Source: Trebouxia sp. TZW2008
Taxonomy: Eukaryota > Chlorophyta > Trebouxiophyceae > Trebouxiales > Trebouxiaceae
Length of the DNA: 64,000 nucleotides
NCBI GenBank assembly: GCA_002118135.1
Contig: BDIU01000050.1
Span: 62,001 to 126,000 of the forward strand
Direction: 5' to 3'
Part shown: piece by piece, positions 10,401 to 21,906 of the stretch
Position numbering within the stretch: the first letter of the stretch is position 1
Layout of the letters: every line of letters begins with the position of its first letter
Program-made: the position numbers and the translations under genes
Notes under the pieces: generated by a model
What the model was told of the DNA's origin: nothing
Seen by the model: only the letters and a program-made list of their open reading frames with translations
The model's database searches: none

Positions 10401-13400
10401 GCTGCAGCGCCACTGCCAGCATGTGCGTTGCTTCTATTTCTGGGCTCCGTGCGTTTGTTTGGTTTGATTTTGCCTAATTGCCTGGCTGCATTGCTTCAGC
10501 TTAGCATGGCTTTGGTCCAGTATCATGTCTAAAACAGCAGCTGTGATTTTCCCAGCATGGTTCTGTGAATAATGTTTGCGCCTTGCTTGATGTAGGGAGC
10601 CCGACAAGGTCATACCACCCGGGGTGCCGCGCATTCTCCTCAGTGAGTCAGACTTTCACAACCCTGAGCGCAGAGATGGCGGTAAGTTGCTGCTCCTGAG
10701 ACAAGTGCTGTCAACGTTTGCGTGCTAGCTTAATTGCTGTCTCTTCTTGAGATTGTCTTGCAATAGGACCTGTCAACAAGGAGAGAGTGCAATGGAAATC
10801 ATACGAATTAAAAGCTGTTATTATTGTCAAGGCTATGTCTTCAGCTAGTATGATGATTTCTGGCACATGTGTTGTTGTTAGCATGTTTGGTGCTGTTGGG
10901 TGCCCAAGAATTGTCTCCAATGTTGTGTGGCAATTGCTGTCACTTGTGCAGCAAAAGTCCTTTTTCCAAGAATTGAAATTTGTCTGTACAAGGGTAGTAT
11001 GCATCCATTTTCATATTTTCTTGAATGCGCATGCTAGACAGGCTCAGCAGGCACAGCTAGGTACATACTGGAGCAATCAACTATCTCTAATCAGTCTAGT
11101 CTTGCCAAACACTGAACCACATATACTGAATGTTGTAAGGGGAGAGACCTGTAACAAGATGTCTGCCAAGTGTCTCTGGGCTTATCCTTGGCCTTTGTGC
11201 TTGGTGACTGCTCGAACATAGAGCGGAAAGGCAATCTGTCCTGTCATATGCGTGCTGTGTCCGCCAGGCGTCTGTGCCTCCTATGGGTAACAACCTGATC
11301 AAGAGACTTAGATGGCTGGCTCACATAAAACGTATGCCACAGTACAGACTTCCATTTGAGTGTATGTTCGGGCAGTATGTATAGGTCAGCAGCATTTGAT
11401 ATGCTTATTGAATTCAAGAAATCCGGATAAAGAGTGTTTGCGAAGTGTGACCAAATCCGTCAACAACACCACCAGGATTGTCTGCATGCACCTTTGCCCT
11501 GCAAAACAGAGCACTATCTGATCCTGTAACAGCTCATTGCAGGTTTTTGTATCGTGCCTTTATGAGATTGTCTGTTTAAGGCTCCTGTCTCTTCTCAACA
11601 AGTTCAGGGATGGCCAGCAAGCTCCTGATGTTGCATTTGTGAGTGTTGTGATTCTGCACAGCTTCATCTCACTTTGCTCATTGTGTCTGCAAAGCTGACT
11701 CTCTGATTGGAGATTGATGACACTGCCTATGGCAACATCAGCAACACAGCTTGACAAGCGCTTGCCAAAACATCTGCAACAGCTTGCTTGTTTCTGGGCT
11801 TTGTCTCTTTTGCTTCCACACAAGCTGTGCTTACATGCAGGGTCCCCTGCAGCTGTATGTCCTTCAGGAGCTTCATGTCTTAGTCCACAGCAAACACAGC
11901 AGCATGTTGTTTTGTTTGATATGCACTAATGCCCGAAGTTTTTGTGGCATTTCAGGCTGTAGGAGCCTGTATAAGATGTGCTTGCGTTCAGGGAGGTTTT
12001 CTGTGTCTGTGTGCGCTACAGAGGATTCAGGCCATAGTCTACAGCAAACACAGCAGTAGGTTGCTTTGCTCACTGGTGACCAAGGCCCAGAGCATTTGCC
12101 GCACTTGAGGGTGCACAAGCCTGTAATGCATGCGCTTCCATTCAGGGACTTTCTCTGCAGCTGCATGTGCTCTGACAGCTTGAGGCCTGTGTCTCACCAA
12201 GCTTGGTTTGATCAGGGTCTGAGGTTGTCGGAGCACATTCAGCTGCAGGGCCGTGTTTGAGCTGCGCTTGCATGCAGGAAGCTCCCCTGCAGCTTTCTGT
12301 GCTATTGCAATTTCAGGTTTTCGGTCTCATCAAGCTTTGTCTGACCCAGGCCTGATACTGTCACAGAACATAAGGCTGCAGGATCCTGTGTGAAGTACAC
12401 TTGCATGCATGCAACAGTCTACAGCTCCAGGGGTTGCAAAACAAGGCAACAAATGTGCCACACTGAGCATTACTACGATTTGCATCTTCTGCTTCTGAGT
12501 CATCTGTACATTCACAAAGTTCTGCTGCACTCGTATGTGCTGTAGAAGCTTCAAGTCTAGGTCTCACCAAGCTTCCGGCCTCGGTAAGACTTGGACCCGA
12601 TGCTTTTGTAGCATATGAGGCTGCACTTGCATGTGAGGCAGCATCTACAGCCACTTAAGTTGGTAGATTGCACCAACCTTGCCTTCACAGAAATTGAAGC
12701 TGTAGGTTGATGCTTTCTGGTCTGAGCCTCTTTTTGCTTCCATTCCAGCTGTGCTTGCATGCATGGCTTTCCTTGCAGCCTTACAAGCCTCACACACTGC
12801 AGGAGCTTGAGGCTTTGGTCTGTAACGATCCAAGTAGCAGCAGCTTGCCCTGTTTGGTACAATACAGAGTCCCAAGCTTTTGTAGTACATAAGGCTGCGG
12901 CGACTTGTGTGAGCTGGGCTTGCCTGCCAGCAGTCTCCTTTGAATTATTGCAAACGTTATGCCTATTTGGTACAGTACAGAGTCTCAAGCTGTTGTACTA
13001 CACCAGGCTGCGGCGACTTGTGTGAGCTGGGCTTGCCTGCCACCTCTCTCCTATGAATGATTGCAAACGTCAAGTTGGCGTCACCGCAAACAGAGCTGCA
13101 GTCTGCCACTTGAGCTGTTAAGTAAGCTGTGCAAACAACATCACATTGCTGCTGTCTCTCCTCTCACTCTTCTGCTTCTGAGTTCATTCTGCTTGCAGGG
13201 GTCTTCCTGCAGCCAGGGGCCCTAAGCAGCCTTGCAAATGTTGCACTGCAGTCGCTGCAATACAACAACACAGCTGCAACTTGCCTCTTGCGCTTGTGAC
13301 TTGCCTGTGCCTGCATGCAGGGGGTTCCTTGCAGCCCTGGGGGCTGGAAAAGCTATACGACGTCGCATACAGCAACCAAGGCGGCGAGTGGAATGACTGG

Positions 13401-14331
13401 GCACGTAACTGGACCCTAGCCAAACCCAGCTTCATTCAGCTCATCCAAGAAACCAACGCCACAGTGCTCATTCTGGGGCGAGACTTGACCACAGAACCAG
13501 ATCTGCAACCTTACATTGCTTCTGGCAACATTGTGTCACATGAGAAAGCTCTCTGGCGGGATTTTCTGAAACTGATTGAGCAGTCGCGGTCTATGGTGAC
13601 ATTCAATGTCCACGACGCCTCTCCAAGAGTATTAGCTGAGGCTATGTGTATGGATGTTCCTGTGTTGATCAATTGGCATATACTGGGCGGCTGGAAATAT
13701 GCTACTGAGCAAACTGGGGAGGACTTTGTTGACACGGCGAGCTTCGTACAAGCGTACAAGCGTTTACGGGAACCAGACCGTAAAGGTCAGTTACGCCCAA
13801 GGGAGTGGTATAGGTGAGCAGTTCACTGACTTCTTGCTTGCAACCCTTGGCCCCCTGTTGTGATTAGCGATCTGCACAGTGTAATTGCCTTTGCCTGTTG
13901 GGCCATTAGTTGAAACAAAGCAGTGGTGACCTTTGCTGTAATCAATCTTCAAGTGCAGTCCTCTCAGCTTTCAGCATGTCATGTTGATTGCATAGACATC
14001 ACGTTACTCATCAGCGGCAAGATCCATTCACTGCAAGCTAGCCCTCGTATCATGCACATTCGCCTGCATAGTTGTCAAGAAATGTAAAGCACATGCTGAT
14101 GCCACAGCTACTAAGCTTGCATTTGAGCATGCTTAAGTGAATCAGCGTGATCTGATGCTGCCACCTGTTGACTGCCACCTGTGCAATGACCGGTTTGGTT
14201 TTGGCTGCAGGGAGAACTCAGGATACTACAGGTCAAGCCTACAGCTGCAGGCCTTCCTGCAAATTGTTGTAGGAGAGGAAAGGCTCAAGGCAGCAAAACA
14301 ACTGGTCGTCGATCGCCATGCAGAACCTTGA
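7436..14331 (+). CDS. Golgi-type II membrane glycosyltransferase (GT-B-like)
   Basis: Supported exons are 7436-7634, 8558-8815, 9057-9208, about 9429-9530 (uncertain end), 9891-10066, 10596-10681, 13321-13813 and 14211-14331 (TGA). Apart from the uncertain one, junction phases agree. The start ATG gives a short basic cytoplasmic tail (KLARDNSITWRKWR) and a single hydrophobic anchor (FVGLNIVLIIGFYVA), the layout of Golgi type II enzymes. The lumenal part contains EKTWWNKPGFHLSYME, ALFWRMKANGQIVIGISSY and FHNPERRDGG. Near the end is a nucleotide-sugar-binding-like region (NVHDASPRVLAEAMCMD, then HILGGWKY), resembling the C-terminal half of GT-B glycosyltransferases (pfam Glycos_transf_1 style). 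Acceptor and sugar are unknown. Introns 1, 5 and 6 hold decayed copies of the flanking exon ends. The gene is complete. Confidence 0.75.
8223..8660 (+). repeat. Three tandem copies of glycosyltransferase exon 2 start with acceptor
   Basis: Three units begin at 8225, 8388 and 8561 (periods 163 and 173 bp). Each contains CTCTCTGGTGCAG or a similar acceptor, then GCATGCT.GG..CTCAAGA.GGCAGCCAAC, then GCAGA.CCCAATGGG, then TCAGTGGCGCATCACAGGC or a variant. The third unit is the exon used in the gene model (acceptor at 8557). The first two acceptors (before 8223 and 8385) would join exon 1 in the same reading phase. Unit 2 also has a donor-like GTCAGT downstream, so these are potential alternative exons or relics. 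Confidence 0.9.
10050..10515 (+). repeat. Degenerate copies of an exon end plus donor
   Basis: The end of exon 9891-10066 with its donor (GGCTGCATTGCTTCAGGTCAG) is echoed downstream in the intron near 10160-10185 (TTGCATTGCTTCATGTCAGC), 10370-10395 (CTGCACTGCTTCAGGACAGC) and 10483-10505 (GGCTGCATTGCTTCAGCTTAG). Copies are short and decayed, at roughly 110-210 bp spacing. Confidence 0.65.
11820..13334 (+). repeat. Array of ~10 degenerate acceptor-like repeats in a 2.6-kb intron
   Basis: The intron before exon 13321 repeats the motif GCTTGCATGCAGG..TCC.TGCAGC near 11825, 11980, 12130, 12265, 12400, 12750, 12915, 13030 and 13188. The real acceptor and exon start (TGCATGCAGGGGGTTCC) is at 13312. 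Spacing is irregular, around 110-150 bp or multiples. Two neighbouring units (about 12850-12955 and 12963-13068) are nearly identical with a 113-bp period, sharing GGCTGCGGCGACTTGTGTGA. The array looks like repeated duplication of the intron end with the exon start. Confidence 0.75.
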
Positions 14332-17300
14332 GGGTGATTACATGAGCTATCACGCTGGCCTATAGCCATCTGCATCATCAAGCACCAGCAGCTGCACAAG
14401 AGGGTTTGAGTTGCGTGTTTCTACAGCACAAGGGCATGTGGGCAGGCATGTGGGCAGGCGGCAGGAAGATTCAACTTATGTTTTTTTTGATAGTGAACCC
14501 AACAGATGGCAAATGATGATGCTGTGATATGTGCATGACCAGAAACGGATACAGCATTGCAACGGACGTCTCCAAGCATGTCTATATTTAGCCCAAATGC
14601 ATAGTTTGCAGTCAAAAGCCAAATGAACCAGCTCATACAAAATTTTTGCTTTGTTGCCTTATGAATCTCGTGTCTGCTGCGGAAATGCTGCTTTAACCTT
14701 GCTTGCACTCATGAGAATCACAGAACCAATTCTGATGCAATTATAAGATTTGTCCACAATGCATGCTTACTTTGTCTTGCAGACATCACAATGCATTTGA
14801 ATCAGTTTGCACGATACTGGCGTTTTACAACACCCTTCGGGGCGTGCAAGTCTGATGTCTGTGAAGTCATGTTGACAGTCATTAAAAGCAACAACTGTTG
14901 TTGCATGAGACGCTGGGCGGTGCAAATAACTGTCACGCAGATTGTGCGCAGCTGAGCATGATCTGGCATGAACCAATCACCCTTCATGCCAGCTGGACAT
15001 CACTTATTGGACTGCGCTCCGAAACCAGATCCTTGATGTCAGACAAGTGCAGACGGGTCTGACCTGCAGGTCAGCTGAGTTGGATTGCCGCGCAGGCCTT
15101 CACGTTTTGGCTCTGCGTTCAGCTCCCCTTTTCGACCTGTCGAGCTCAACTATCAACGCAGTTTCGTACCTGCACGCGCGCCCTTTTCGCCGTTGCGAGT
15201 GTCCGAGGCCAGGCAAGCCATACGCATGTTGTGGACCATGGATCAGGGTAGCTGCCACAACGATGACGCGCAACCAGGAATGCATACACTGGCTTGCGAC
15301 TGTCGTGGGAGACATGTTCGACGGTAGGGACGTGAGCACGTGCGCGAGCTTTGTCCTCAGCGTGCCTCTGCACCGAAGCCTCAATACTTGAAGCTGACCG
15401 TCTTATTGCAGATATGTTCTGCGAGTCTGGCTCGTCACAGACCTTCGGCCTTCCAGCAGTCTAGCAGATGTTCACTGCGTCTGGCAAAGGCAATACATGC
15501 AGCCGGCTGTGGCAAAAGCTTCCAGCCCGGATCAAAGTAAGTCGGGGCATGCTTGCTTGTGGCATAAGCCTTGTGCTGCCCTCACTCAGGCTGACAACAC
15601 TGAAATGCAAGTGACTGCACGTCAATTGTAGCGTGCTTTCTGATTATGCTGTCTGTTCTCAGAGCACACTGTGAAGTGTGTGCTGCCTTTTGTTCACCAG
15701 CTTGCTCTGTCTGTTAGGTCAAAAAGTTCTATGAACGTGTTGTAGCCACCTCAGAGTCTGTCATATATTGGTGCACACAACTGCAAGCCAAAATGCTACT
15801 GGCTGCAGATATGCATATTGAACTCGTGTCACACACCGAGCCTGTCAGGTCCGTTGACAACACGCATTTGTTCACCTACTTGCAGACCGCAACAACAGCT
15901 TTTCACAGTGCATGAAAGCTGCCTTTAGCAGTCTTAGTTGCCACTTAAAAGCCAATACTTGCCATTGTATCTGCAGCATCATAACAACATGTGCGTCAGC
16001 AGCTGCAAGGTAGCATGTCAAGCTGTCAAAATGCTGTCTCAATGGTAACTCTACAAGTGGTTTCTCTGCCATAGCATCAATTTTGGATGCTGTCCTCTGC
16101 AGGTAGGTGTCCTTGGTCTCTGTACCGCCAGGCCATAGTGGGCAAGCAGCAACAGGAAAAGGGCCAAACAACTCTCTGCTGAAGTTGATCCGCTAATGCT
16201 AGCCCCGCTCTGCAGGTAGGTGCTTTCAAGCTTCATTGTTATTGCTATGCTGCCAAGTACATGGCACAAGGCTGCAATTCTTGGTCAATTTGCGCAATGC
16301 TATGTTACGTAGTGTCATTTGATCTAATCCTAATAAATATACATGTAGCCTCATGTGCTTGATATCATGACTTTCAGTGCAGCACACGTCAAACTGAGCT
16401 AACATGAAAATATGCGGGTTGAGAAACATTGCATACCTACACTCAGCCAAACAAACAGGTGCGCACAGTCATATGTTTGTCATCTTGTACGTAAAGGTGT
16501 ACCTTTTTGTCAACTTTTGCATGTCTGACACAACATGATAACTCAGTAAGTTGGGCTGATAAAAGGAGTGAACATATTTGACATACAGGTTACTGCAGTG
16601 ACACACAGGAACTTGGGTGCAGCAGCAACACTCTATGCTTCATTGTGACCAGACAGGCATGGATGCACCTTGCGCAATGTACTCGAGAATCTCACGTCGG
16701 CTCGTAGCCACCACTGCTACACTATTTACATCTAATGTCCTCACAGATTGTACTGCCACAGTAAACAGTGGGTCATGACACAAGCACAATTGTATGTTCA
16801 AGCTGAAAGGTTCGTGCTTGCTGTATCCACTCTAATCTGTACCTCCAAATGCCAGCAATTTTGCATTTGGCGGGCGCAACGCCAACACGACTTAGTAAGT
16901 TGCGCCATCATGCGTAATACCTTCGTAACAAGGTGCTACAATCTGTAAGCGCGTTGACTTCCCGCCCGTACCTACGCATGGCGCCACATTAGGGCAAAAC
17001 GATACTTCTCGGCCAGGCAACGATCAGCAGCTCACCCTTGCTTCGCTCGCTTCTGCAGGCTGCGTCTGGTGTTGCAGTGGCGTTCCTTGCTGTCTTGGCG
17101 TGCGCATTGTTCTCGCGCAGTGCCCGTCAAGGCACAAATCTAGTCGTCAACGACAAGGTGTGATGCCCATGCCAACATCGTTGTTGACCTTCGCTGCCTG
17201 ACGCACGAAAACCGTACAAGCAGTTCTTTCAGTCTCTTGCGGCTGCATTTCTGCTGTAATGGCTGTCTGCTTTCAGTTGAGGCTTGAGACCAACTGCATG

Positions 17301-17452
17301 TGCAAGCGTCACAACCACAACTGATGTCTTGTCGTCAGTCAATTCGCCGTCCACCGCCTTTGCTGTCTTTATGCACTCGACGCAGCGACCCACTTCGTGC
17401 GTCTGCTGTTTGCAGATACCAGAGAGCAGCTTGGTCTACAGCGGCTGATCCC
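14332..17452. other. Intergenic stretch with a few exon-like fragments, no full gene
   Basis: I could not assemble a gene here. Exon-like pieces are listed for follow-up. A plus frame around 15410-15535, after a TTATTGCAG acceptor, has a Ser/Arg/Ala-rich transit-peptide look (ASLARHRPSAFQQSSRCS). At 17059-17158 on the plus strand, bounded by CTGCAG and AAG|GTGTGA, there is a hydrophobic segment (SGVAVAFLAVLACALFS). On the minus strand at 15990-16230, TYLQRTASKIDAMAEKPLVE-like sequence is followed upstream by a diverged repeat of itself (TYLQSGASISGST). GC content rises at 15030-15540 and 16950-17160, which suggests real gene starts. Confidence 0.35.
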
Positions 17453-18246
17453 ATGTTCGCAACAGCCTCTGCCAGGTGTCGTCTGCAGCAAGCGCAGCTA
17501 ATAGCACTACTGTACGTACTCACAGTTGGTACGCCCTCTCTGCCGTCTGTCGCTGGCTTTAACTGTGCATGACGCGTGAGTCGTTCGTACTGACGACTGT
17601 CTCGACCTCTGCAGGCATCAGTACTGTTTCGGCTCAACTGTTTCCCGTCAGCGCCCCGTACTTCTACGCAGCCACACAGAGTGCGCAGACATGTCAAGAT
17701 GTATGTACATTTGGTGGCGTCAATGGCATGACCAATTACTACTTCAGTGGCTTCTATGACTCACAACCCACAAGCTTATGTGCCCTTTCTATCAATGGCA
17801 CTTGGGTTTCAGGCTCACAGAGGGCAGGTTCAACAGACTGCTCAGTGGTTGTGCTGACCAGCGGTGCCTCATCAGCCGGCATGGCCTGTGCTTGCATCAA
17901 CACAAACAACTCTCCAGGACTGGCCTCACCAGTTGGATACAGCACGTGCTCAGATGCTTGCTATGACAGCTCATACGGCACAGGCTCCTCCATACCTGGC
18001 AGCGGAACAGACACCAGAGACACCTATGCCTGTGTGTCAACGGACAATGTTGGTGTCACCAATGCTTTTGGCAACGTGGTGACAGATCCTGCAAGCGGCA
18101 ACACCACATGTTTGACAGCTAGCTTGACAGGTGGCGTTGCTACACAGTCGTCATCATACTCATGTGCATGTGTGTACCCCACACCTGCGCGCAGGAGGTT
18201 GACATTGCATAGAAAGGATCTGTCAGCCCTAGCTGCTCAAGCGTAG
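17453..18246 (+). CDS. Secreted protein with a tandem six-cysteine domain
   Basis: The main exon (17615-18246) encodes ~210 residues, rich in Ser/Thr/Gly and without a known family. It contains two copies of one pattern: C-x3-C, single C, single C, then C-x-C. Copy 1 runs from TCQDVC to MACACIN, copy 2 from TCSDACYDSS to YSCACVYP. I favour a first exon at 17453-17564 encoding a signal peptide (QLIALLYVLTVGTPSLPS), joined in phase by a 50-bp intron with a GTGCAT donor. An alternative is an unspliced start at 17569 without a signal. NGT and NTT glycosylation sites and six paired cysteines per domain fit an extracellular or cell-wall protein. The C-terminus ends RRRLTLHRKDLSALAAQA. Function unknown. 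Confidence 0.65.
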
Positions 18247-19149
18247 TCCGCTTGCAGCCAAAATATGCCGTCTCAGATTACAACTTATGCACACAGTTCA
18301 AGCTTTTCTGCAGCTCTTTCTTATTTGTACAAGTAGATTAGTCAACATCTGTTTCCACTGTGATCAACAACTGGTATAGGCACATTGTCCATAGGAACCA
18401 ACCGTGCCGTATGTACAGATGCTTACTGTTAGGTACTAGGGCATCATTTGTTTTTGCTTTCTGAAGTTTCCAGTTGACTCAACAATTGACACAGTTTTGA
18501 CAATCAGTTTGACTTTGCTGTTTTCATTTGCAAAGCCTTATTTCAGCTGCTCATGACTTCATTTGGTTCAAGATTCAGGCAAGGGGGTCGTTTCGTGTCA
18601 ACAGATTTTGCTGTCAGCATCATGCCATGATCTGTCAGCCATACTGGCAGTTTTGCCAATATGCTATGAACGATTTTGCCTGTGCACGCTATCAGTGCCA
18701 AGCGCCTATAGCACGCAATCTTGTAAACAGGACCAACATACATGCATGCGAGGCTCAGTGCTGCACTTCAAGCTTCTGCGTCAGCTTAGCTTTGTCAGCG
18801 CCATGCAACGATAATCATCAGTGCGAACTTGTGCTTGATGCTCGCGTCAGCACAGGTGACACTGCATGTAGCCACGATGCACTGCGTCTTCTCACCTTTT
18901 CCTGAGTTCAGAGCACATGGGCTTTGCTATGACGTCAAACACTACTACGCATTTTGTCATCAATGACTACAAAGCGCACTTGCATCTGCATCTGCCCTTG
19001 TATCTGCCCTACATTGTCGCCAAGCGCCCTCGAGAGTCCCTACTTGAACTTTCAGTTCATGCGCTGTGGCCACTCTGCGCACCATCTGGCCGCGCAGGCA
19101 AAGCTGCCATGGAGTCCAATTTTTCAGTGTGCAATAGGCATCAAGCAGC
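18247..19149. other. Intergenic stretch
   Basis: This is the 3' flank of the cysteine-rich gene and 5' flank of the DUF1295 gene. A plus-strand frame at 18528-18905 carries a Cys-rich patch (ACEAQCCTSSFCVSLALS), faintly like a PAN/apple fold. I see no splice partners and do not call it a gene. Confidence 0.45.
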
Positions 19150-21906
19150 ATGACAACGCTAAACGTCTCTCTGTTGCTGCTTGCAGCAGCACCTGCGATC
19201 TCGTTCGATAGGTTTTGCCGCCATGCTGCCGTGGCAGCTGATCATAAGCAGTATACTGCTCTGAGCAGAATTTTGCCGCCAAGCTGCGAGACGTGGTTTT
19301 ACTGCCCAGTCGCTACCGTCAACGCGGTCTTGATCTGGAATGTGTGTGTCGTGTTCTGGCTTCTTTCGCTTCTGCAACGGAGCACATGGGTGAGGGCACG
19401 CATTGACACACCGCTTCACATTTGCAGCTAGCCGATCGTTGCACCTTGCTTTGTGCAGTTGATTGATCCCTACTGGACCATCATTCCTGTCTTAGTTGAG
19501 GCATACTACTGCACACATCCTGCAGCAACAGGCAGCAGCAGATCCAGATGTGTGGCTACTCTCATTGGACTGTGGAGCTTACGCTTGAGCCACTCATACA
19601 TCCGGAGGTGACTAGTTGCAAAGTCTAAGGCAGGTTCAACCTTAGCCAACTCCTGCACTGATTGTCCTTCGCTATGGGCAAGAATGCTATTTTCTTTTAG
19701 TCATTCTGAAAGGCAGCTATACATGCCAGCAACACTCCGCAGAAGTGACTTGAACCTTGCAGCAAATGCACTGGGTCCATCTGTACAGAGAGTTCTCTTG
19801 CCCTGGCACTCGTCAAGCTGGCACCCCGCCATACTACTCCTCCTGCTTGCATGTGCTTTTGCTGCTGACCAAAGCAGTGCACCATTATCACCGCAAACGC
19901 TTGTCGTGAGGACCTCATTGGCAGCGCTCACAGGGAGGAAGGTGCAAATAAGGGAAAGGGAGGACTGAAAATCTACTGACATCTCATTGTTGATGTTTGC
20001 AGAGAGGAATGGCAAATAGGGGCAAAGGAGGACTGGAGGTTTGCTGACATGCGCAGCAGATATGGCCAGCACTGGTGGTGGCTGTCCTTCTTCCTAGTTT
20101 ATGTCTCCCAGTACTTCATGCTCATGGGCCTTACGCTGCCCTTGTACTCTGCCAGCTTCTCCACAGCTCCTTGGCAGTGGCAGACTGACAGCCTTGCCTT
20201 TGTGGTGTGTTTGACAGGTGTGCACCACTAAAGCATGTTGCAGCTCAAGCACAATGATGACAAGTTTGTGGGCTTGTGTGGTGTTTAGGCTTTGGGGCGT
20301 GAGGTTTAGGATGAATTTTGACTAAGCAGCAAGTTGTAGTCCGGTGCTCAATAGATCACAGCGCTGATCAAGCATCTGTCACCATGTCTTCTTACACGCT
20401 TAGCATGCAGCATAGCAAGTGTGCCCGATAAAAGACATAGGTCAGCCAGAATTTGGCAAATTGATGCTGTCTGGCTGTGAGATCCTTTGCTCAAGCCAGG
20501 CAGTCGCTCAAACTTACAGCACCTTGCTGCATGTCGCAGACATTGTACAAATTGTGGCATGGCTCACTTTGCTTCATGATGCAGGTCTAGCGGTGGCTCA
20601 TGTGTCTGACACCTCATTGCATCACTTTGTCGCGACCAAAAAGAAGCTCAAGGCAACTGGCCAGCGGCCCAAACAGCAGCTGCTGCAAACAGGTCAGTAA
20701 GCTGCTGTGCTCCATAGCAGATTGCCTTTGCAAAACATGACTTGAGCCACACATACTTTTTAGCTGGCCTGTCATGTGACCTGTCAGCGCTGACATGTGA
20801 CTGTCTGCCTGGCAGCTTGCACGTGCACTTTTGTCAAAGCTTCATCAGCTTCTCATCCGTACAGTGAATGCCGCAAAATGAATTTGGCCTCAGCCAGCAT
20901 ATTGCTGCAGTGACAGCAATGCAGCCACCAATGCCAAATGTGTGTGGCAGTCCTGTTGAGATATTTAAGGCACTGATATCAATTTGCAACAATAGCAGTC
21001 CTGGCATCGTTTCCAGCTGTTCTTGTAGGCCTGCAGCGCACCTCAAGGCATGCAAATCCACCTATAGCTCCATTGGCATCAGTGCTGTCACTCATGTTTA
21101 CCACTTCCTGCAGGCCTGTGGCTTTACTCGAGGCATCCAAATCATGTGGGGGAGCAGCTCTTCTGGTGGGGGCTCAGCCTGTTTGCTGTCAGCTCAAGGG
21201 ACTACTGGACGCTTGTGGGACCACTTTTCAACACCATCTGCATGGTAAGGTCTCCTGCGCTGTTGGCACTTGCTTTAAATTCTACTTCTGGTTTCTGTCT
21301 GATGGCCAGTCAGCTGTTGAACAAAGAGGGCCTCAGCCTCTTCACGTCGTTTGCCAGCTCAAGGGACTATTGGACGCTTGTAGAGCCACTTTTCAACACC
21401 GTCTGCACCGTGAGCCCTTCTGCTCAATTGGCAGTTGCTTGCTTCAGCGCTTGTTGCTTGCTTGCACTTACGTATTGCTTGCAGCAGTAGCAGCTGTCCT
21501 GAAATTGAGTCAGAGACTCTTGCTAAACGCTAGGAGAGCATAGGCCACTGCAAGCTGCAGCACAATCCTGGCTTGCTTCGGCCAAGCCCATAAGCAGACT
21601 ACCTGTACAAGGGCTACTATGCATGCAACATCAAACTAGATGGGCTACAGATCTTCAACTCTAAAGTCATCAGCCACATACTTTGCACACGTACAACATG
21701 AAGGCTTCTTCATCAGGTCAGAGTCTGGGGACTCACCCATGTGATAGCTAAACACCAATTAGTGAATGCAGGTGCAAGTGACTGGGCTAGTTGAAGCAAG
21801 GATGCTGCAGCAAAAAGATCGTGCAGAAGCATACCGGCTGTATCAAAGGCGAACAGCAATGTGGCTCCCAAATCCATTCACAGTGTTGAGGCACAGGCAT
21901 GACTGA
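19150..21906 (+). CDS. DUF1295 / steroid 5-alpha-reductase-family membrane protein
   Basis: Six exons join in phase: 19150-19389, 19459-19607, 20003-20217, 20585-20692, 21114-21244 and 21772-21906 (TGA), giving about 325 residues. The product is a multi-pass membrane protein of the DUF1295 branch of the 3-oxo-5-alpha-steroid 4-dehydrogenase superfamily. Exon 2 has LIDPYWTIIPVLVEAYY and exon 3 has EEWQIGAKEDWRFADMR followed by membrane segments. Exon 5 has the family signature SRHPNHVGEQLFWWGLSLF with the conserved His/Glu, and the last exon has VEARMLQQKDRAEAYRLYQ. The substrate in algae is unknown. Exon 5's end and exon 3's start are each duplicated inside neighbouring introns. The start at 19150 fits the family N-terminus with its first hydrophobic helix. 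Gene complete. Confidence 0.9.
19925..20051 (+). repeat. Decayed copy of DUF1295 exon 3 start
   Basis: Positions about 19928-19982 (CAGGGAGGAAGGTGCAAATA, then AAAGGGAGGACTG) repeat the acceptor and start of exon 3 at 19999-20051 (CAGAGAGGAATGGCAAATA, then AAAGGAGGACTGG). The offset is about 70 bp. The upstream copy has lost the frame (GACTGA), so only the second can be the exon. Confidence 0.8.
21020..21412 (+). repeat. Duplicated pieces of DUF1295 exon 5 on both sides
   Basis: About 21023-21062 is a decayed copy of the exon 5 acceptor and start (GGCCTG..G.CTC.AGGCAT.CAAATC, compare 21113-21150). About 21315-21412 is a second copy of the exon 5 end with donor. AGCTCAAGGGACTA.TGGACG and CCACTTTTCAACACC recur 165 bp after their first occurrence at 21190-21244. 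The second copy keeps an open frame ending CTVSPS but lacks the SRHPN signature, so it looks non-functional. Confidence 0.85.

Noticed and set aside
21146..21490. 114-codon plus frame spanning the DUF1295 exon and its copy
   Set aside because: It reads through the real donor at 21244 and the copy by chance of frame; the family alignment requires splicing to 21772.
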